DNA from: JABDIP01 sp965212545
Lineage (GTDB): Bacteria > Pseudomonadota > Alphaproteobacteria > DSM-16000 > Inquilinaceae
Direction of reading: 5' to 3'
Assembly: GCA_965212545.1 (NCBI GenBank)
Contig: CBDBVB010000030.1
Coordinates: 309,510 to 373,509, forward strand
Length of the DNA: 64,000 nt
Positions 45,841-54,248 of the stretch are shown here, one piece after another (positions within the stretch are counted from its first letter, which is position 1; the number at the start of each line of letters is the position of its first letter). The notes beneath the pieces are model-generated. The model worked only from the letters and a program-made list of their open reading frames with translations. It was not told where the DNA came from and did not search any database. A program made the translations under genes and the position numbers.

Positions 45841-47241
45841 ATGGCCGATAGCAGTTTCGATCTCGTCGTCATCGGCGGTGGGCCTGGCGGATATGTCTCC
45901 GCCATTCGCGCGGCGCAGCTTGGGCTCAAGACGGCCGTCGTCGAGCGCGAGCATCTGGGCGGCATCTGCCTGAACTGGGGCTGTATCCCGACCAAGGCGT
46001 TGCTGCGCTCGTCGGAAATCAACCACCTGCTGCATAACCTCGGAGATTATGGCTTCAGCGCCAATGGCATAACGTTCGATCTTCGAGAAAGTGGTCAAGC
46101 GTTCCCGCAAGGTCGCAACCCAGCTCTCCGGCGGCGTCAAGCACCTGCTGAAGAAGAACAAGATCACCGTGATCGACGGCCATGGCCAAGCTGCAGGGCG
46201 GCGGAAAACTGTCGGTCGAGAAGGGCGGCAAATCGCAGACGCTGTCGGCCAAGCACATCATCGTCGCCACCGGTGCGCAGGGCCCGCTCGCTGCCGGGGC
46301 TGGAGCCGGACGGCAAGCTGGTGTGGACCTACAAGGAAGCCATGGTGCCGGACATCATGCCGAAATCCCTGCTAGTGGTCGGGTCCGGGGCCATCGGCAT
46401 CGAATTCGCCAGCTTCTACCGCAACATGGGCGCGGAGGTGACGGTCGTCGAGGTGATGGACCGCATCCTGCCGGTCGAGGACGCGGAGATCTCCGCCTTC
46501 GCCCGCAAGAGCTTCGAGAAGCAGGGCATGAAGATCTTCACCGGCGCCAAGGTGGAGAAACTGGACAAGGCCAAGGACAGCGTCACCGCCACCATCGACG
46601 CCGGCGGCAAGAAGAGCCAGGTGACCGTGGACCGGGTGATCCTGGCCATCGGCATCACCGGCAACACAGAAGAGATCGGCCTCGACGCGACCAAGGTGAA
46701 GGTCGACCGCGGCCATATCGTAATCGACGAGTGGATGCGTACCGGCGAGCCCGGCATCTACGCCATCGGCGATGTCGCGGGACCACCCTGGCTGGCGCAC
46801 AAGGCGAGCCATGAGGGGGTGATCTGCGTCGAGAAGATCGCCGGCCAGAACGATGTTCATCCGCTCGACACCGGCAACATCCCGGGCTGCACCTATTGCA
46901 TGCCCCAGGTCGCCAGCGTCGGTCTGACCGAGGCGAAGGCCAAGGAGGCCGGACATTCGGTCAAGGTCGGCAAGTTCCCCTATATCGGCAACGGCAAGGC
47001 CATCGCGCTGGGGGAGCCGGAAGGCATGATCAAGACCGTGTTCGATGCCAAGACTGGAGAACTGCTCGGCGCCCACATGATCGGGGCCGAGGTCACCGAG
47101 CTGATCCAGGGCTATACCGTCGCCCGTACGCTGGAGACCACCGAGGCGGAGCTGATGCACACGGTATTCCCGCATCCGACGCTCAGCGAGATGATGCATG
47201 AGAGCGTGCTCGACGCCTATGGTCGGGCGATCCACTTCTAG
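45841..47241 (+). CDS. lpd: Dihydrolipoamide dehydrogenase (E3) (three frameshifts as sequenced)
   Basis: FAD enzyme that reoxidises the lipoyl groups of the pyruvate dehydrogenase complex. It starts MADSSFDLVVIGGGPGGYVS (FAD-binding) with the redox disulfide GGICLNWGCIPTK. Extra bases near 46084, 46184 and 46283 move it through two other frames (KVVKRSRKVATQLSGGVKHL; KLSVEKGGKSQTLSAKHIIV) and back. It then continues with the NAD site VVGSGAIGIEFASFYRNMGA, GIYAIGDVAGPPWLAHKASH and the dimer-interface HTVFPHPTLSEMMHE, ending at 47241. About 466 residues. Last gene of the pdh operon. Confidence 0.94.
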   Translation: MADSSFDLVVIGGGPGGYVSAIRAAQLGLKTAVVEREHLGGICLNWGCIPTKALLRSSEINHLLHNLGDYGFSANGITFDLRESGQAFPQGRNPALRRRQAPAEEEQDHRDRRPWPSCRAAENCRSRRAANRRRCRPSTSSSPPVRRARSLPGLEPDGKLVWTYKEAMVPDIMPKSLLVVGSGAIGIEFASFYRNMGAEVTVVEVMDRILPVEDAEISAFARKSFEKQGMKIFTGAKVEKLDKAKDSVTATIDAGGKKSQVTVDRVILAIGITGNTEEIGLDATKVKVDRGHIVIDEWMRTGEPGIYAIGDVAGPPWLAHKASHEGVICVEKIAGQNDVHPLDTGNIPGCTYCMPQVASVGLTEAKAKEAGHSVKVGKFPYIGNGKAIALGEPEGMIKTVFDAKTGELLGAHMIGAEVTELIQGYTVARTLETTEAELMHTVFPHPTLSEMMHESVLDAYGRAIHF

Positions 47242-47265
47242 TCTCGATTACCGGCCCGGCCCAAA

Positions 47266-47595
47266 TTGCTGAACCGCCTGTTCCGTCGCCAGCCGCCGGC
47301 AGAGGATCCGCCGCCCGGCGAGGCGCAGTCGGCCAAGCCCGGGTTGTGGGACTGCATCAAGGGGTTCTTCGTGGCGTTGTGGAATTGGATGATCCTGCTG
47401 TTCGCGATCGCCGCGATGCTGTTGTTCATCCGCCTGGCCTTCGTGTCCTGGAACTCCGCCACCACGGCGGCGGATACCGGCACCATTTTGATCTTCGGCG
47501 GGTTGGGGGTCGGGTCGGTGGCAGCCAGCGGGTTCCTGGCGTGGCAGGTGTGGCGCGGCGCCCGCTATCTGATGCACCGCCGCCGCTCCCGATAG
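47266..47595 (+). CDS. Small membrane protein downstream of lpd
   Basis: A 109-residue protein with two membrane segments (WMILLFAIAAMLLFIRLAFV and ILIFGGLGVGSVAASGFLAW), a charged N-terminus (LNRLFRRQPPAEDPP) and an Arg-rich end. It begins at a TTG codon (47266), 24 bp after lpd. Family not recognised. It converges on the desaturase gene with a 14-bp gap. Confidence 0.5.
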   Translation: MLNRLFRRQPPAEDPPPGEAQSAKPGLWDCIKGFFVALWNWMILLFAIAAMLLFIRLAFVSWNSATTAADTGTILIFGGLGVGSVAASGFLAWQVWRGARYLMHRRRSR

Positions 47596-47609
47596 CGCTC
47601 GGTGACGGT

Positions 47610-48545
47610 CTACGGCACCGCAGAGGCGTCCGGGTGCCGGCCGGCGGCGCGCCGGATCAGGACGCCCTGGGTCTCCACATAGCCATGGGTCAGTTCCGCC
47701 AGATGCGGAGCCAGCAGCAGGTGCAGCCTGGGCAGCGCGTGGAATGGCGTGACCGGCGAATTGTGGTGTTCGGCGTGGTAGGCGTTGTTCCAGGCCAGCC
47801 AGCGCGGCAGGAAGGCCGTCAGCACGGTGCGCGTGTTGCGCAGCATGTCCGGGACCTTGGCGCAGCCGCCATGCTCCGACATCCGGATCAGCCGCATGAC
47901 CGGCTCTCCGGCGAACCTCGGCAGCAGCCAATAGACCACCGCGCCCCAGCTTCCAAACCAGACCGACCCGGCGGCCACCGCAAGATAGACACCGGCCATG
48001 ATCTGCCCGTCGCGGCGGATCCTTGGCAAGGCGGCCTGTGGCGTGAAGTCGCGCACCTGCGCACTGAATAGACCCAGCGGAAACAGCACGAGATCGCGCA
48101 GCAGCGACCGGAAATAGGGAAGGCCGGTGGCATACAGCAGATAGCCGCCCAGGGTATCGGTATGGGGGATGTATTGCGGGTCCTTGCCCGGGTCCTGTGT
48201 GAAGGCGTGATGCCGGGCATGCTCGTGCACGAAATAGGTCGGGTTGAGCCCGAGGATCAGGCCCGACAGCCAGTTCACGGCCGAGTTCAGCCAGCCGGTG
48301 GAAAATGCGGTGCGATGCGAGGTTTCATGAAACGGCGAGAACCAATGCACCAGAACGATGCCATGGACAACCGTGGCCGGTATCGCCCATAGACCGCCGA
48401 GCGACAGCCAGAGCAGCCACCCGGTCACCGCCGTCGTCGCCAGATGCCCGGCCAGAAAAACCAGACCCGGCCCGTTGCTGCGGGCGTTCAGCGCTTTCAG
48501 CCTTTGGGTGCCGACAATGGTCCGGATGGTGACCGCTCTTGCCAT
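47610..48545 (-). CDS. Fatty acid desaturase family protein
   Basis: A 311-residue membrane di-iron enzyme of the fatty-acid desaturase superfamily. The three histidine clusters are HETSH (FSPFHETSHRTAFST), HEHARHH and HAEHH (NNAYHAEHHNSPVTPFHALP), with about four membrane helices between them. Substrate not defined; relatives act on lipids, sterols or carotenoids. The start at 48545 (MARAVTIRTI) is chosen over the longer open frame to 48641. It is divergent from the amino-acid ABC transporter operon across 108 bp. Confidence 0.9.
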   Translation of the reverse strand: MARAVTIRTIVGTQRLKALNARSNGPGLVFLAGHLATTAVTGWLLWLSLGGLWAIPATVVHGIVLVHWFSPFHETSHRTAFSTGWLNSAVNWLSGLILGLNPTYFVHEHARHHAFTQDPGKDPQYIPHTDTLGGYLLYATGLPYFRSLLRDLVLFPLGLFSAQVRDFTPQAALPRIRRDGQIMAGVYLAVAAGSVWFGSWGAVVYWLLPRFAGEPVMRLIRMSEHGGCAKVPDMLRNTRTVLTAFLPRWLAWNNAYHAEHHNSPVTPFHALPRLHLLLAPHLAELTHGYVETQGVLIRRAAGRHPDASAVP

Positions 48546-48653
48546 GTGACGCTCTCGCCTCGTCGATGCCGGTACCGATGGCGGTCCACGGCATTTGATC
48601 GTCGCCGATCCACAGCGTACGCTTGTATGCAAATCAAACAAGGGAGGCAGGGA

Positions 48654-49484
48654 ATGATAAGCAGCAAGCCGATCTGGAGCCGGCTGATCGCCGTGTTCGC
48701 GGTCCTGGCGGTATCGGTGCTGGGCGTGGCCGGGACGGCTTCAGCCCAGGACAGCACGGTCGATCAGATCATGCGGCGCGGCACCCTCAATGTCGGTCTG
48801 TCCACCTTCGTACCCTGGTCAATGCGCAACAAGGAAGGCGAGCTGATCGGCTTCGAGATCGACGTCGCCAAGCGTCTCGCCGAGGATCTCGGCGTCGATG
48901 TGAATTTCGTGCCGACCGCCTGGGACGGTATCATTCCGGCGCTCATCGCCGGCAATTTCGACGTGATCATCAGCGGCATGACGGTGACGCCGCAGCGCAA
49001 CCTGACGGTCAATTTCACCGTTCCCTATGCCCATTCCGGCATGCGCCTGGTGGCGCACAAGGACATGGCCGGCACGCTGACGACGCTGGAGGACTACAAC
49101 GATCCCGATGTGGTCTTCTCGCTGCGCCGCGGGTCCACGCCGGCAAGCTTCGTCCAGGCGACCCTGCCCAAGGCGACGCTGAACCTGTTCGACGAGGACG
49201 GCCAGTCCTTCCTGGAGGTCGTCAACGGCCGGGCAACCGCAACCTTCGCCTACGACCCGACACCGGCGACCTGGGTCGAGCGCTATCCGGACGTCCTGTA
49301 TGTGCCGATCGACCAGGTCTACAACCAGGGCGCAGAGGCTTTCGCGATCCGCAAGGGCGATCCCGACACGCTCAACGTGTTCGACAACTGGATCCGGTTG
49401 CGCTGGCAGGATGGCTGGCTGAAGGAGCGCAACGACTACTGGTTCCGCGGCCGTGACTGGGCGGACCAGGTGAGCGAACAGTAG
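48654..49484 (+). CDS. Amino-acid ABC transporter substrate-binding protein
   Basis: Periplasmic solute-binding protein of the polar amino-acid (family 3) type. The 276-residue precursor has a signal peptide (IAVFAVLAVSVLGVAGTASA-QD). The domain runs from GTLNVGLSTFVPWSMRNKEG through GFEIDVAKRLAEDLGVDV, NFDVIISGMTVTPQRN and RRGSTPASFVQATLP. The start at 48654 follows GGGAGG at 48642. It is the first gene of a four-gene uptake system (binding protein, two permeases, ATPase). A palindromic repeat at 49518-49642 separates it from the permeases and may set its higher expression. Confidence 0.92.
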   Translation: MISSKPIWSRLIAVFAVLAVSVLGVAGTASAQDSTVDQIMRRGTLNVGLSTFVPWSMRNKEGELIGFEIDVAKRLAEDLGVDVNFVPTAWDGIIPALIAGNFDVIISGMTVTPQRNLTVNFTVPYAHSGMRLVAHKDMAGTLTTLEDYNDPDVVFSLRRGSTPASFVQATLPKATLNLFDEDGQSFLEVVNGRATATFAYDPTPATWVERYPDVLYVPIDQVYNQGAEAFAIRKGDPDTLNVFDNWIRLRWQDGWLKERNDYWFRGRDWADQVSEQ

Positions 49485-49517
49485 CTCGCTGAGCCGATAT
49501 GGACGCGGCGGAGCCGG

Positions 49518-49642
49518 GCCCTCACCAGGCTCGGCCACGCTCGCCATCCTCTCCCGGAAGGAGAGGGAACCAAGGACTGCGCGGCGATAAACCCTCTCCT
49601 TCTGGGAGAGGGTGGCAGTCCGCAGGACTGCCGGGTGAGGGC
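49518..49642. repeat. Nested intergenic palindrome (REP-like)
   Basis: Outer arms GCCCTCACC (49518-49526) and GGTGAGGGC (49634-49642) enclose two hairpins: CCTCTCC-cggaa-GGAGAGG (within 49548-49566) and ACCCTCTCC (49591-49599) with GGAGAGGGT (49605-49613). This resembles widespread alphaproteobacterial intergenic repeats. It sits between the binding-protein gene and the first permease gene of the ABC operon. Confidence 0.8.
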
Positions 49643-49697
49643 TTGGTGCTGACCCAACCACTCAAAACCTGTCCGGCGTCTGGTCACGGAGATCTCC

Positions 49698-50600
49698 GTG
49701 CGCCCTAGAGTTCGCCGCCGGCGGGTCCATTGGCTCGATGTCGTGATCGTCGCGTCCGTCGTCGCGCTGATCGCCTTCGTCGCGGTGCGGGTGAATTCGG
49801 TGCTGCGCTACGACTGGGATTGGAGTTCGATCCCCAACTACATCCTGCGCTACGACGCGGAGGATGAGCGCTGGGTCGCCAACCTGCTGCTGCACGGGTT
49901 CTTTACGACGCTCAGGCTGGCGCTCTGGGGCAACCTGCTGGCTGCGATCATCGGTATCGTATTTGGCCTCTGTCGGGTCAGCAACAATCTGTTCCTGCGG
50001 ATGATCAGCCGGACCTATGTGGAGTTGATCCGCAATATCCCGCCGCTGGTGTTCCTGTTCGTCTTCTACTTCTTCATCAGCAGCCAGATCACCCCGTTGC
50101 TGGGCGTGGACGCATTCGTGCGCGAGGCGTCGCCCGAGACGCTGGCGGTGCTGTCCTTCCTGTTCGGCCGGCCGGAATTGCTGCCGAATTTTGTTGCCGG
50201 GCTAATCGCGCTGGCCATGTTCGAGGGCGCCTATGTGACCGAGATCGTGCGGGCCGGCATCCAGGCGATCGAGAAGGGCCAGTGGGAGGCAGCGCGCAGC
50301 CTCGGCCTGTCGCGATTGGACACCCTGCGTGACGTGATCCTGCCGCAGGCGGTGCGGCGGGTGGTGCCGCCGCTGGCCAACCAGTTCATCTCGCTGATCA
50401 AGGATTCCTCGATCATCGCGTTGATCTCGATCCAGGAGCTAACCTTCATGGCTCTCGACGTGGTGGTCGTCACGTCGCGTGTCTTCGAGGTCTGGATCAC
50501 CGTGGCGGCGATGTACTTCATCATCTGCGCCGGCTTCTCCTTCGGGTTCGATCGCCTGGAGCGGCGCATGGGGTTGAGTGACGGCGGAGGGCGTCGCTGA
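49698..50600 (+). CDS. Amino-acid ABC transporter permease (first)
   Basis: A 300-residue inner-membrane permease of the HisM/GlnP type, starting at GTG 49698 with CGGAG upstream. The binding-protein-dependent transport motif is EAARSLGLSRLDTLRDVILP (about residues 195-214), where the ATPase docks. Other family stretches are FTTLRLALWGNLLAAIIGIV and YVELIRNIPPLVFLFVFYFF. Its stop overlaps the next gene's ATG by one base (TGATG), so the two permeases are co-translated and probably form a heterodimer. Confidence 0.92.
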   Translation: MRPRVRRRRVHWLDVVIVASVVALIAFVAVRVNSVLRYDWDWSSIPNYILRYDAEDERWVANLLLHGFFTTLRLALWGNLLAAIIGIVFGLCRVSNNLFLRMISRTYVELIRNIPPLVFLFVFYFFISSQITPLLGVDAFVREASPETLAVLSFLFGRPELLPNFVAGLIALAMFEGAYVTEIVRAGIQAIEKGQWEAARSLGLSRLDTLRDVILPQAVRRVVPPLANQFISLIKDSSIIALISIQELTFMALDVVVVTSRVFEVWITVAAMYFIICAGFSFGFDRLERRMGLSDGGGRR

Positions 50601-51445
50601 TGGCTTCGCTGCGAGGATTGGTCCCCGGCGGGCTGGGGAGGATGGCGCCCCTGTCCAAGTCACACCGCAAGCTGTGTGCGTCGGTGATCGACATCGTTCA
50701 GTTCGCGGTTCTTGGCGGCGCTCTGATCTGGCTGTCGGTCCATGGCGCCGCGCAGATGGGGTACAATTGGCAGTGGTACCGGGTATCCCGCTATCTGTAC
50801 CGGGTGATCGACGGCGAGGTGATCTGGGGGCCGCTGATCCGCGGGCTGTTCATCACCATCGAGATCAGCCTCTGGAGCCTGGCCCTGACCATCGTCATCG
50901 GACTGGCGGCCGCGTTGTTGCGGCTGTCGGATTCTTGGGCCGGCCGTCTGCTGGCACGATCCTATCTGGAGGTGATCCGCAACACCCCGGTGCTGGTGCA
51001 GCTGTTCCTGTTCTTCTACATCCTGGCGCCGATCTTCGGCTTCGACCGGTTCTGGGCCGGCGTGCTGACCCTGGCCTTCTACGAGGGCGCCCATGCCATG
51101 GAGATCTTCCGCGCCGGCATCCAATCGGTCGGGCGCGGCCAATGGGAAGCGGCGAAGAGCCTGGGCCTGTCGCCCTTCGATGTCTATCGCGACGTGGTGC
51201 TGCCGCAGGCATTGCGGCTGGTGCTGCCGCCGCTGACCGGCCTGATCGTGAACCTGATCAAGCATTCCGCGATCGTCAGCGCCATCGCCATCGCCGATCT
51301 GACGACCGCCGGGCGCAATGTGGTCGCCGATACCTTCATGAGCTTCGAGATCTGGTTCACGGTATCGGGCATCTACCTCGTGCTGACGGTGTCCCTCTCG
51401 GTCTTCGTAAGCTGGCTTGAACACCGGCTGAGGGTGCGAAACTGA
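50600..51445 (+). CDS. Amino-acid ABC transporter permease (second)
   Basis: A 281-residue permease paired with the preceding one. The docking motif is EAAKSLGLSPFDVYRDVVLP, and ITIEISLWSLALTIVIGLAA plus YLEVIRNTPVLVQLFLFFYI are typical. The N-terminus resembles AapM/BztC-like permeases of broad-specificity amino-acid systems. Its stop overlaps the ATPase start by one base. Confidence 0.92.
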   Translation: MASLRGLVPGGLGRMAPLSKSHRKLCASVIDIVQFAVLGGALIWLSVHGAAQMGYNWQWYRVSRYLYRVIDGEVIWGPLIRGLFITIEISLWSLALTIVIGLAAALLRLSDSWAGRLLARSYLEVIRNTPVLVQLFLFFYILAPIFGFDRFWAGVLTLAFYEGAHAMEIFRAGIQSVGRGQWEAAKSLGLSPFDVYRDVVLPQALRLVLPPLTGLIVNLIKHSAIVSAIAIADLTTAGRNVVADTFMSFEIWFTVSGIYLVLTVSLSVFVSWLEHRLRVRN

Positions 51446-52197
51446 TGGTCGAGCCACAAAACCCCGTCATGATCGCCTTCGAGGGCGTCAGCAAATGGTT
51501 CGGCGAGTTCCAGGTGCTGGACGACATCAGCTTCCAGGTCCGCCTCGGCGAGAGGGTCGTCGTGTGCGGCCCGTCGGGTTCCGGCAAGTCGACCATGATC
51601 CGCTGCATCAACCGGCTGGAGGAGCATCAGGAGGGACGCATCACCGTCGACGGCATCGAGCTCGACGACGACACCAAGAACATCACCGCGATCCGCCGGG
51701 AGGTCGGCATGGTGTTCCAGCAGTTCAACCTGTTCCCGCATCTGACGGTGTTGCAGAACCTGGCGTTGGCGCCGATGCGGGCCCGCGGCCTGGACCGCAA
51801 ATCCGCGGAATCCCTGGCCATGGAGTATCTGGAGAGGGTCCGCATTCCCGAGCAGGCGGGCAAGTATCCGGGCCAGCTGTCCGGCGGCCAGCAGCAGCGC
51901 GTCGCCATCGCCCGCTCGCTGTCCATGAAGCCCAAGATCATGCTGTTCGACGAGCCGACCTCCGCGCTCGACCCGGAGATGATCAAGGAGGTGCTGGATG
52001 TGATGGTCGATCTGGCCCGCGACGGCATGACCATGGTCTGCGTGACCCATGAGATGGGCTTCGCCCGCGAGGTCGCCGATACGATGATCTTCATGGATGA
52101 GGGCCGCATCGTGGAAAAGGCGCCGCCGGAGGACTTCTTCGCCGCCCCGAAGAGCGACCGTACCAAGCTGTTCCTCAGCCAGATCCTGTCGCATTAG
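51445..52197 (+). CDS. Amino-acid ABC transporter ATP-binding protein
   Basis: A 250-residue ATPase of the polar amino-acid transporter group (GlnQ/AapP-like). Walker A is CGPSGSGKSTMIR (about 43-55), the Q-loop is MVFQQFNLFPHLTV, the signature is QLSGGQQQRVAIARSL, Walker B is IMLFDEPTSALDPEM, and the switch His is in VCVTHEMGFAREVADT. All are intact. It powers the transporter formed with the two permeases upstream. It is the last gene of the operon; a perfect hairpin follows at 52238. Confidence 0.95.
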   Translation: MVEPQNPVMIAFEGVSKWFGEFQVLDDISFQVRLGERVVVCGPSGSGKSTMIRCINRLEEHQEGRITVDGIELDDDTKNITAIRREVGMVFQQFNLFPHLTVLQNLALAPMRARGLDRKSAESLAMEYLERVRIPEQAGKYPGQLSGGQQQRVAIARSLSMKPKIMLFDEPTSALDPEMIKEVLDVMVDLARDGMTMVCVTHEMGFAREVADTMIFMDEGRIVEKAPPEDFFAAPKSDRTKLFLSQILSH

Positions 52198-52237
52198 CCG
52201 GCGACAGGGGGCAGGGGGCAGCAACCATCATTCCATT

Positions 52238-52265
52238 CGTCATTCCCGCCGTCGCGGGAATGACG
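52238..52265. repeat. Palindromic repeat after the ABC operon
   Basis: Perfect 12-bp arms CGTCATTCCCGC (52238-52249) and GCGGGAATGACG (52254-52265) with a 4-base loop CGTC. This is a widely scattered bacterial REP-type sequence. It lies 41 bp after the ATPase stop and may end or protect the operon transcript, though no T-tract follows. Confidence 0.85.
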
Positions 52266-52382
52266 ATGCTGACTTGCTGGTGAGTGGCCGGTTCCAAACC
52301 ACGTCCTGCATGGCAGCCATGCTCATCTTCGCCTCGCCGGGCCCGCTCGCCGCGCCTAGAGTGGCGGCGGAAGGGGAATACC

Positions 52383-53633
52383 GTGACCGTGCAACAGGAC
52401 CGGGCTGGACCAGGATTTGCCGAGTTCGTCACGCTGACGGCGCTGATGATCTCGCTGGTGGCGTTGTCGATCGACGCCATGCTGCCGGCATTGCGGGAAA
52501 TCGGCGACGATCTCGGCGCGACCCGGGCGAACGAACCGCAGCTTGTGATCACCGCGCTCTTCATCGGTCTGGCGATCGCGCAGATGATCTTCGGACCTCT
52601 GTCCGACAGCATCGGCCGCAAGCCGTCGATCTATATCGGCATGGCTGTGTTCATTGCCGGCTGCCTGATGTCGATCTTCGCGACCAGTTTTGCGGTCATG
52701 CTGGCCGGGCGCTTCCTGCAGGGAATCGGTGCGGCCGGGCCGCGAACCGTCATGGTCGCGTTGGTCCGGGACCGGTTTGAGGGCCGCGCCATGGCCCGCA
52801 TCATGTCGCTGGTGATGGCGGTGTTCATCCTGGTCCCGGCTCTTGCGCCGGCCCTTGGTCAAGGCATCCTCTTGATCGGCCATTGGCGGGCGATCTTCGG
52901 TCTGTTTCTCGGGCTGGCCCTGATCGCGCTCGTCTGGTTCACGGTGCGCCAGCCGGAAACGCTGCCGCCGGATCGTCGCGCGCCGCTGTCGGCCGGACGA
53001 ATTGCGCTGGCGATCCGCGACGTCTGTCTCAACCGCGTCGCGCTTGGCTATACCATCGCCGCAGGGCTGATCTTCGGGGCCTTTATCGGCTACCTGACCT
53101 CCGCACAGCAAGTGTTCCAGGAGCAGTACGGGGTCGCTGAGCGATTCCCGCTGTATTTCGCCGCCTTGGCCCTGGCGATCGGCGGCGCCTCCTACATGAA
53201 CGCCAGACTGGTGATGCGCCACGGCATGCGGCCGCTGTCGTGGGCAGCGCTGCTGGTCATGAGCGGGCTGTCGATCGCCTTCTTCGTCATCGCGGCGCTC
53301 ATGGGCGGCAATCCGCCACTCTGGGCGTTGATGGGCTACTGGCTTGCGGCGTTCTTCTGCCTTGGGCTGTTGTTCGGCAATTTCAACGCCCTGGCGATGG
53401 AGCCCATGGGCCATATCGCAGGCGTCGCAGCGGCGGTGATCGGCTCGATCACCACCGTAATCTCGGTCGCGCTCGGAACCGGCATCGCCCAGGCCTATGA
53501 CGGGACCGTTTTGCCATTGGTCGGCGGGTTCGCGGTTCTGGGCGTCGCAGCGGCGGTCACCATGTCCTGGACCGAGCGGGGCAGGGCCGCCGCCACACTC
53601 CCCGAGACCGAACACGCCTCGGCCGATGACTGA
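52383..53633 (+). CDS. Bcr/CflA-type multidrug MFS transporter
   Basis: Drug-proton antiporter of the Bcr/CflA subfamily, 416 residues and about twelve helices. Visible family segments are VALSIDAMLPALREIGDDLG (helix 1), FGPLSDSIGRKPSIYIGMAV (the A-motif loop), FLQGIGAAGPRTVMVALVRD (motif C region) and FLGLALIALVWFTVRQPETL. The start is GTG at 52383, preceded by AAGGGGAA. The last 8 bases overlap the following yaiI-like gene. Confidence 0.88.
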   Translation: MTVQQDRAGPGFAEFVTLTALMISLVALSIDAMLPALREIGDDLGATRANEPQLVITALFIGLAIAQMIFGPLSDSIGRKPSIYIGMAVFIAGCLMSIFATSFAVMLAGRFLQGIGAAGPRTVMVALVRDRFEGRAMARIMSLVMAVFILVPALAPALGQGILLIGHWRAIFGLFLGLALIALVWFTVRQPETLPPDRRAPLSAGRIALAIRDVCLNRVALGYTIAAGLIFGAFIGYLTSAQQVFQEQYGVAERFPLYFAALALAIGGASYMNARLVMRHGMRPLSWAALLVMSGLSIAFFVIAALMGGNPPLWALMGYWLAAFFCLGLLFGNFNALAMEPMGHIAGVAAAVIGSITTVISVALGTGIAQAYDGTVLPLVGGFAVLGVAAAVTMSWTERGRAAATLPETEHASADD

Positions 53634-54096
53634 CACCCCGCGGACCGGCGAGATCTTTGTCGACGCCGATGCCTGTCCGGTGAAACGCGAGATCTACCGG
53701 GTCGCCGAGCGCCACCGCATGGCGGTGCATGTGGTCGCCAATGGGCTGATCGCCATCCCCGATCATCCCGATATCCACCGGGTCATCGTCGGGTCGGGAC
53801 TGGACGCCGCCGATGACTGGATCGCCGAGCGCGCCGGGACCGGCGATATCGTCGTCACCGCCGACATCCCCCTGGCCGACCGCTGCGTGAAGGCCGGCGC
53901 CAAGGTGATCGGCCCGACCGGGCGCGCATTCACCGCGGATTCCATCGGCATGGCGCTGGCGACCCGCAACCTGATGGAGGATCTGCGCTCAGCCGGGACG
54001 GTGACCGGCGGACCCAGGCCGTTCTCCGACCGCGACCGCTCGGCCTTCCTGTCGGCCCTGCACGAGGCGATCGTCCAGTCGAAGCGGGGTCGCTGA
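53626..54096 (+). CDS. YaiI/YqxD family protein (DUF188)
   Basis: A 156-residue protein of the YaiI/YqxD family with a PIN-like fold, role unknown. The family start EIFVDADACPVKREIYRVAE, the GLDAADDWIAE segment, DIVVTADIPLADRCVKAGA and the GGPRPFSDRDRSAFLSALHE end are all present. The start at 53626 overlaps the MFS stop by 8 bp. It converges on the SDR gene across a 152-bp gap that holds a long inverted repeat. Confidence 0.93.
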   Translation: MTDTPRTGEIFVDADACPVKREIYRVAERHRMAVHVVANGLIAIPDHPDIHRVIVGSGLDAADDWIAERAGTGDIVVTADIPLADRCVKAGAKVIGPTGRAFTADSIGMALATRNLMEDLRSAGTVTGGPRPFSDRDRSAFLSALHEAIVQSKRGR

Positions 54097-54124
54097 GGTT
54101 GCCGGCGGCGGCTGTTCTGGCGTT

Positions 54125-54223
54125 GCCGTCCTCACCCTTCGACACGCTCAGGATGAGGGTGTTTGGAGGTCAGATAGCGCCAATATCACCTTCACCCTGA
54201 GCCTGTCGAAGGGTGCGGACGGC
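54125..54223. repeat. Long inverted repeat in a convergent gap
   Basis: Arms of 33 bp at 54125-54157 (starting GCCGTCCTCACCCTTCGACA) and 54191-54223 are reverse complements with a few mismatches. They carry the common alphaproteobacterial word CACCCTTCGACA-N-GCTCAGG. The 33-base loop region is unlike either arm. Placed between convergent yaiI-like and SDR genes, it could stop transcription from both sides. Confidence 0.85.
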
Positions 54224-54248
54224 TTCGTTAGGCGTGGACCGCGCTGTC

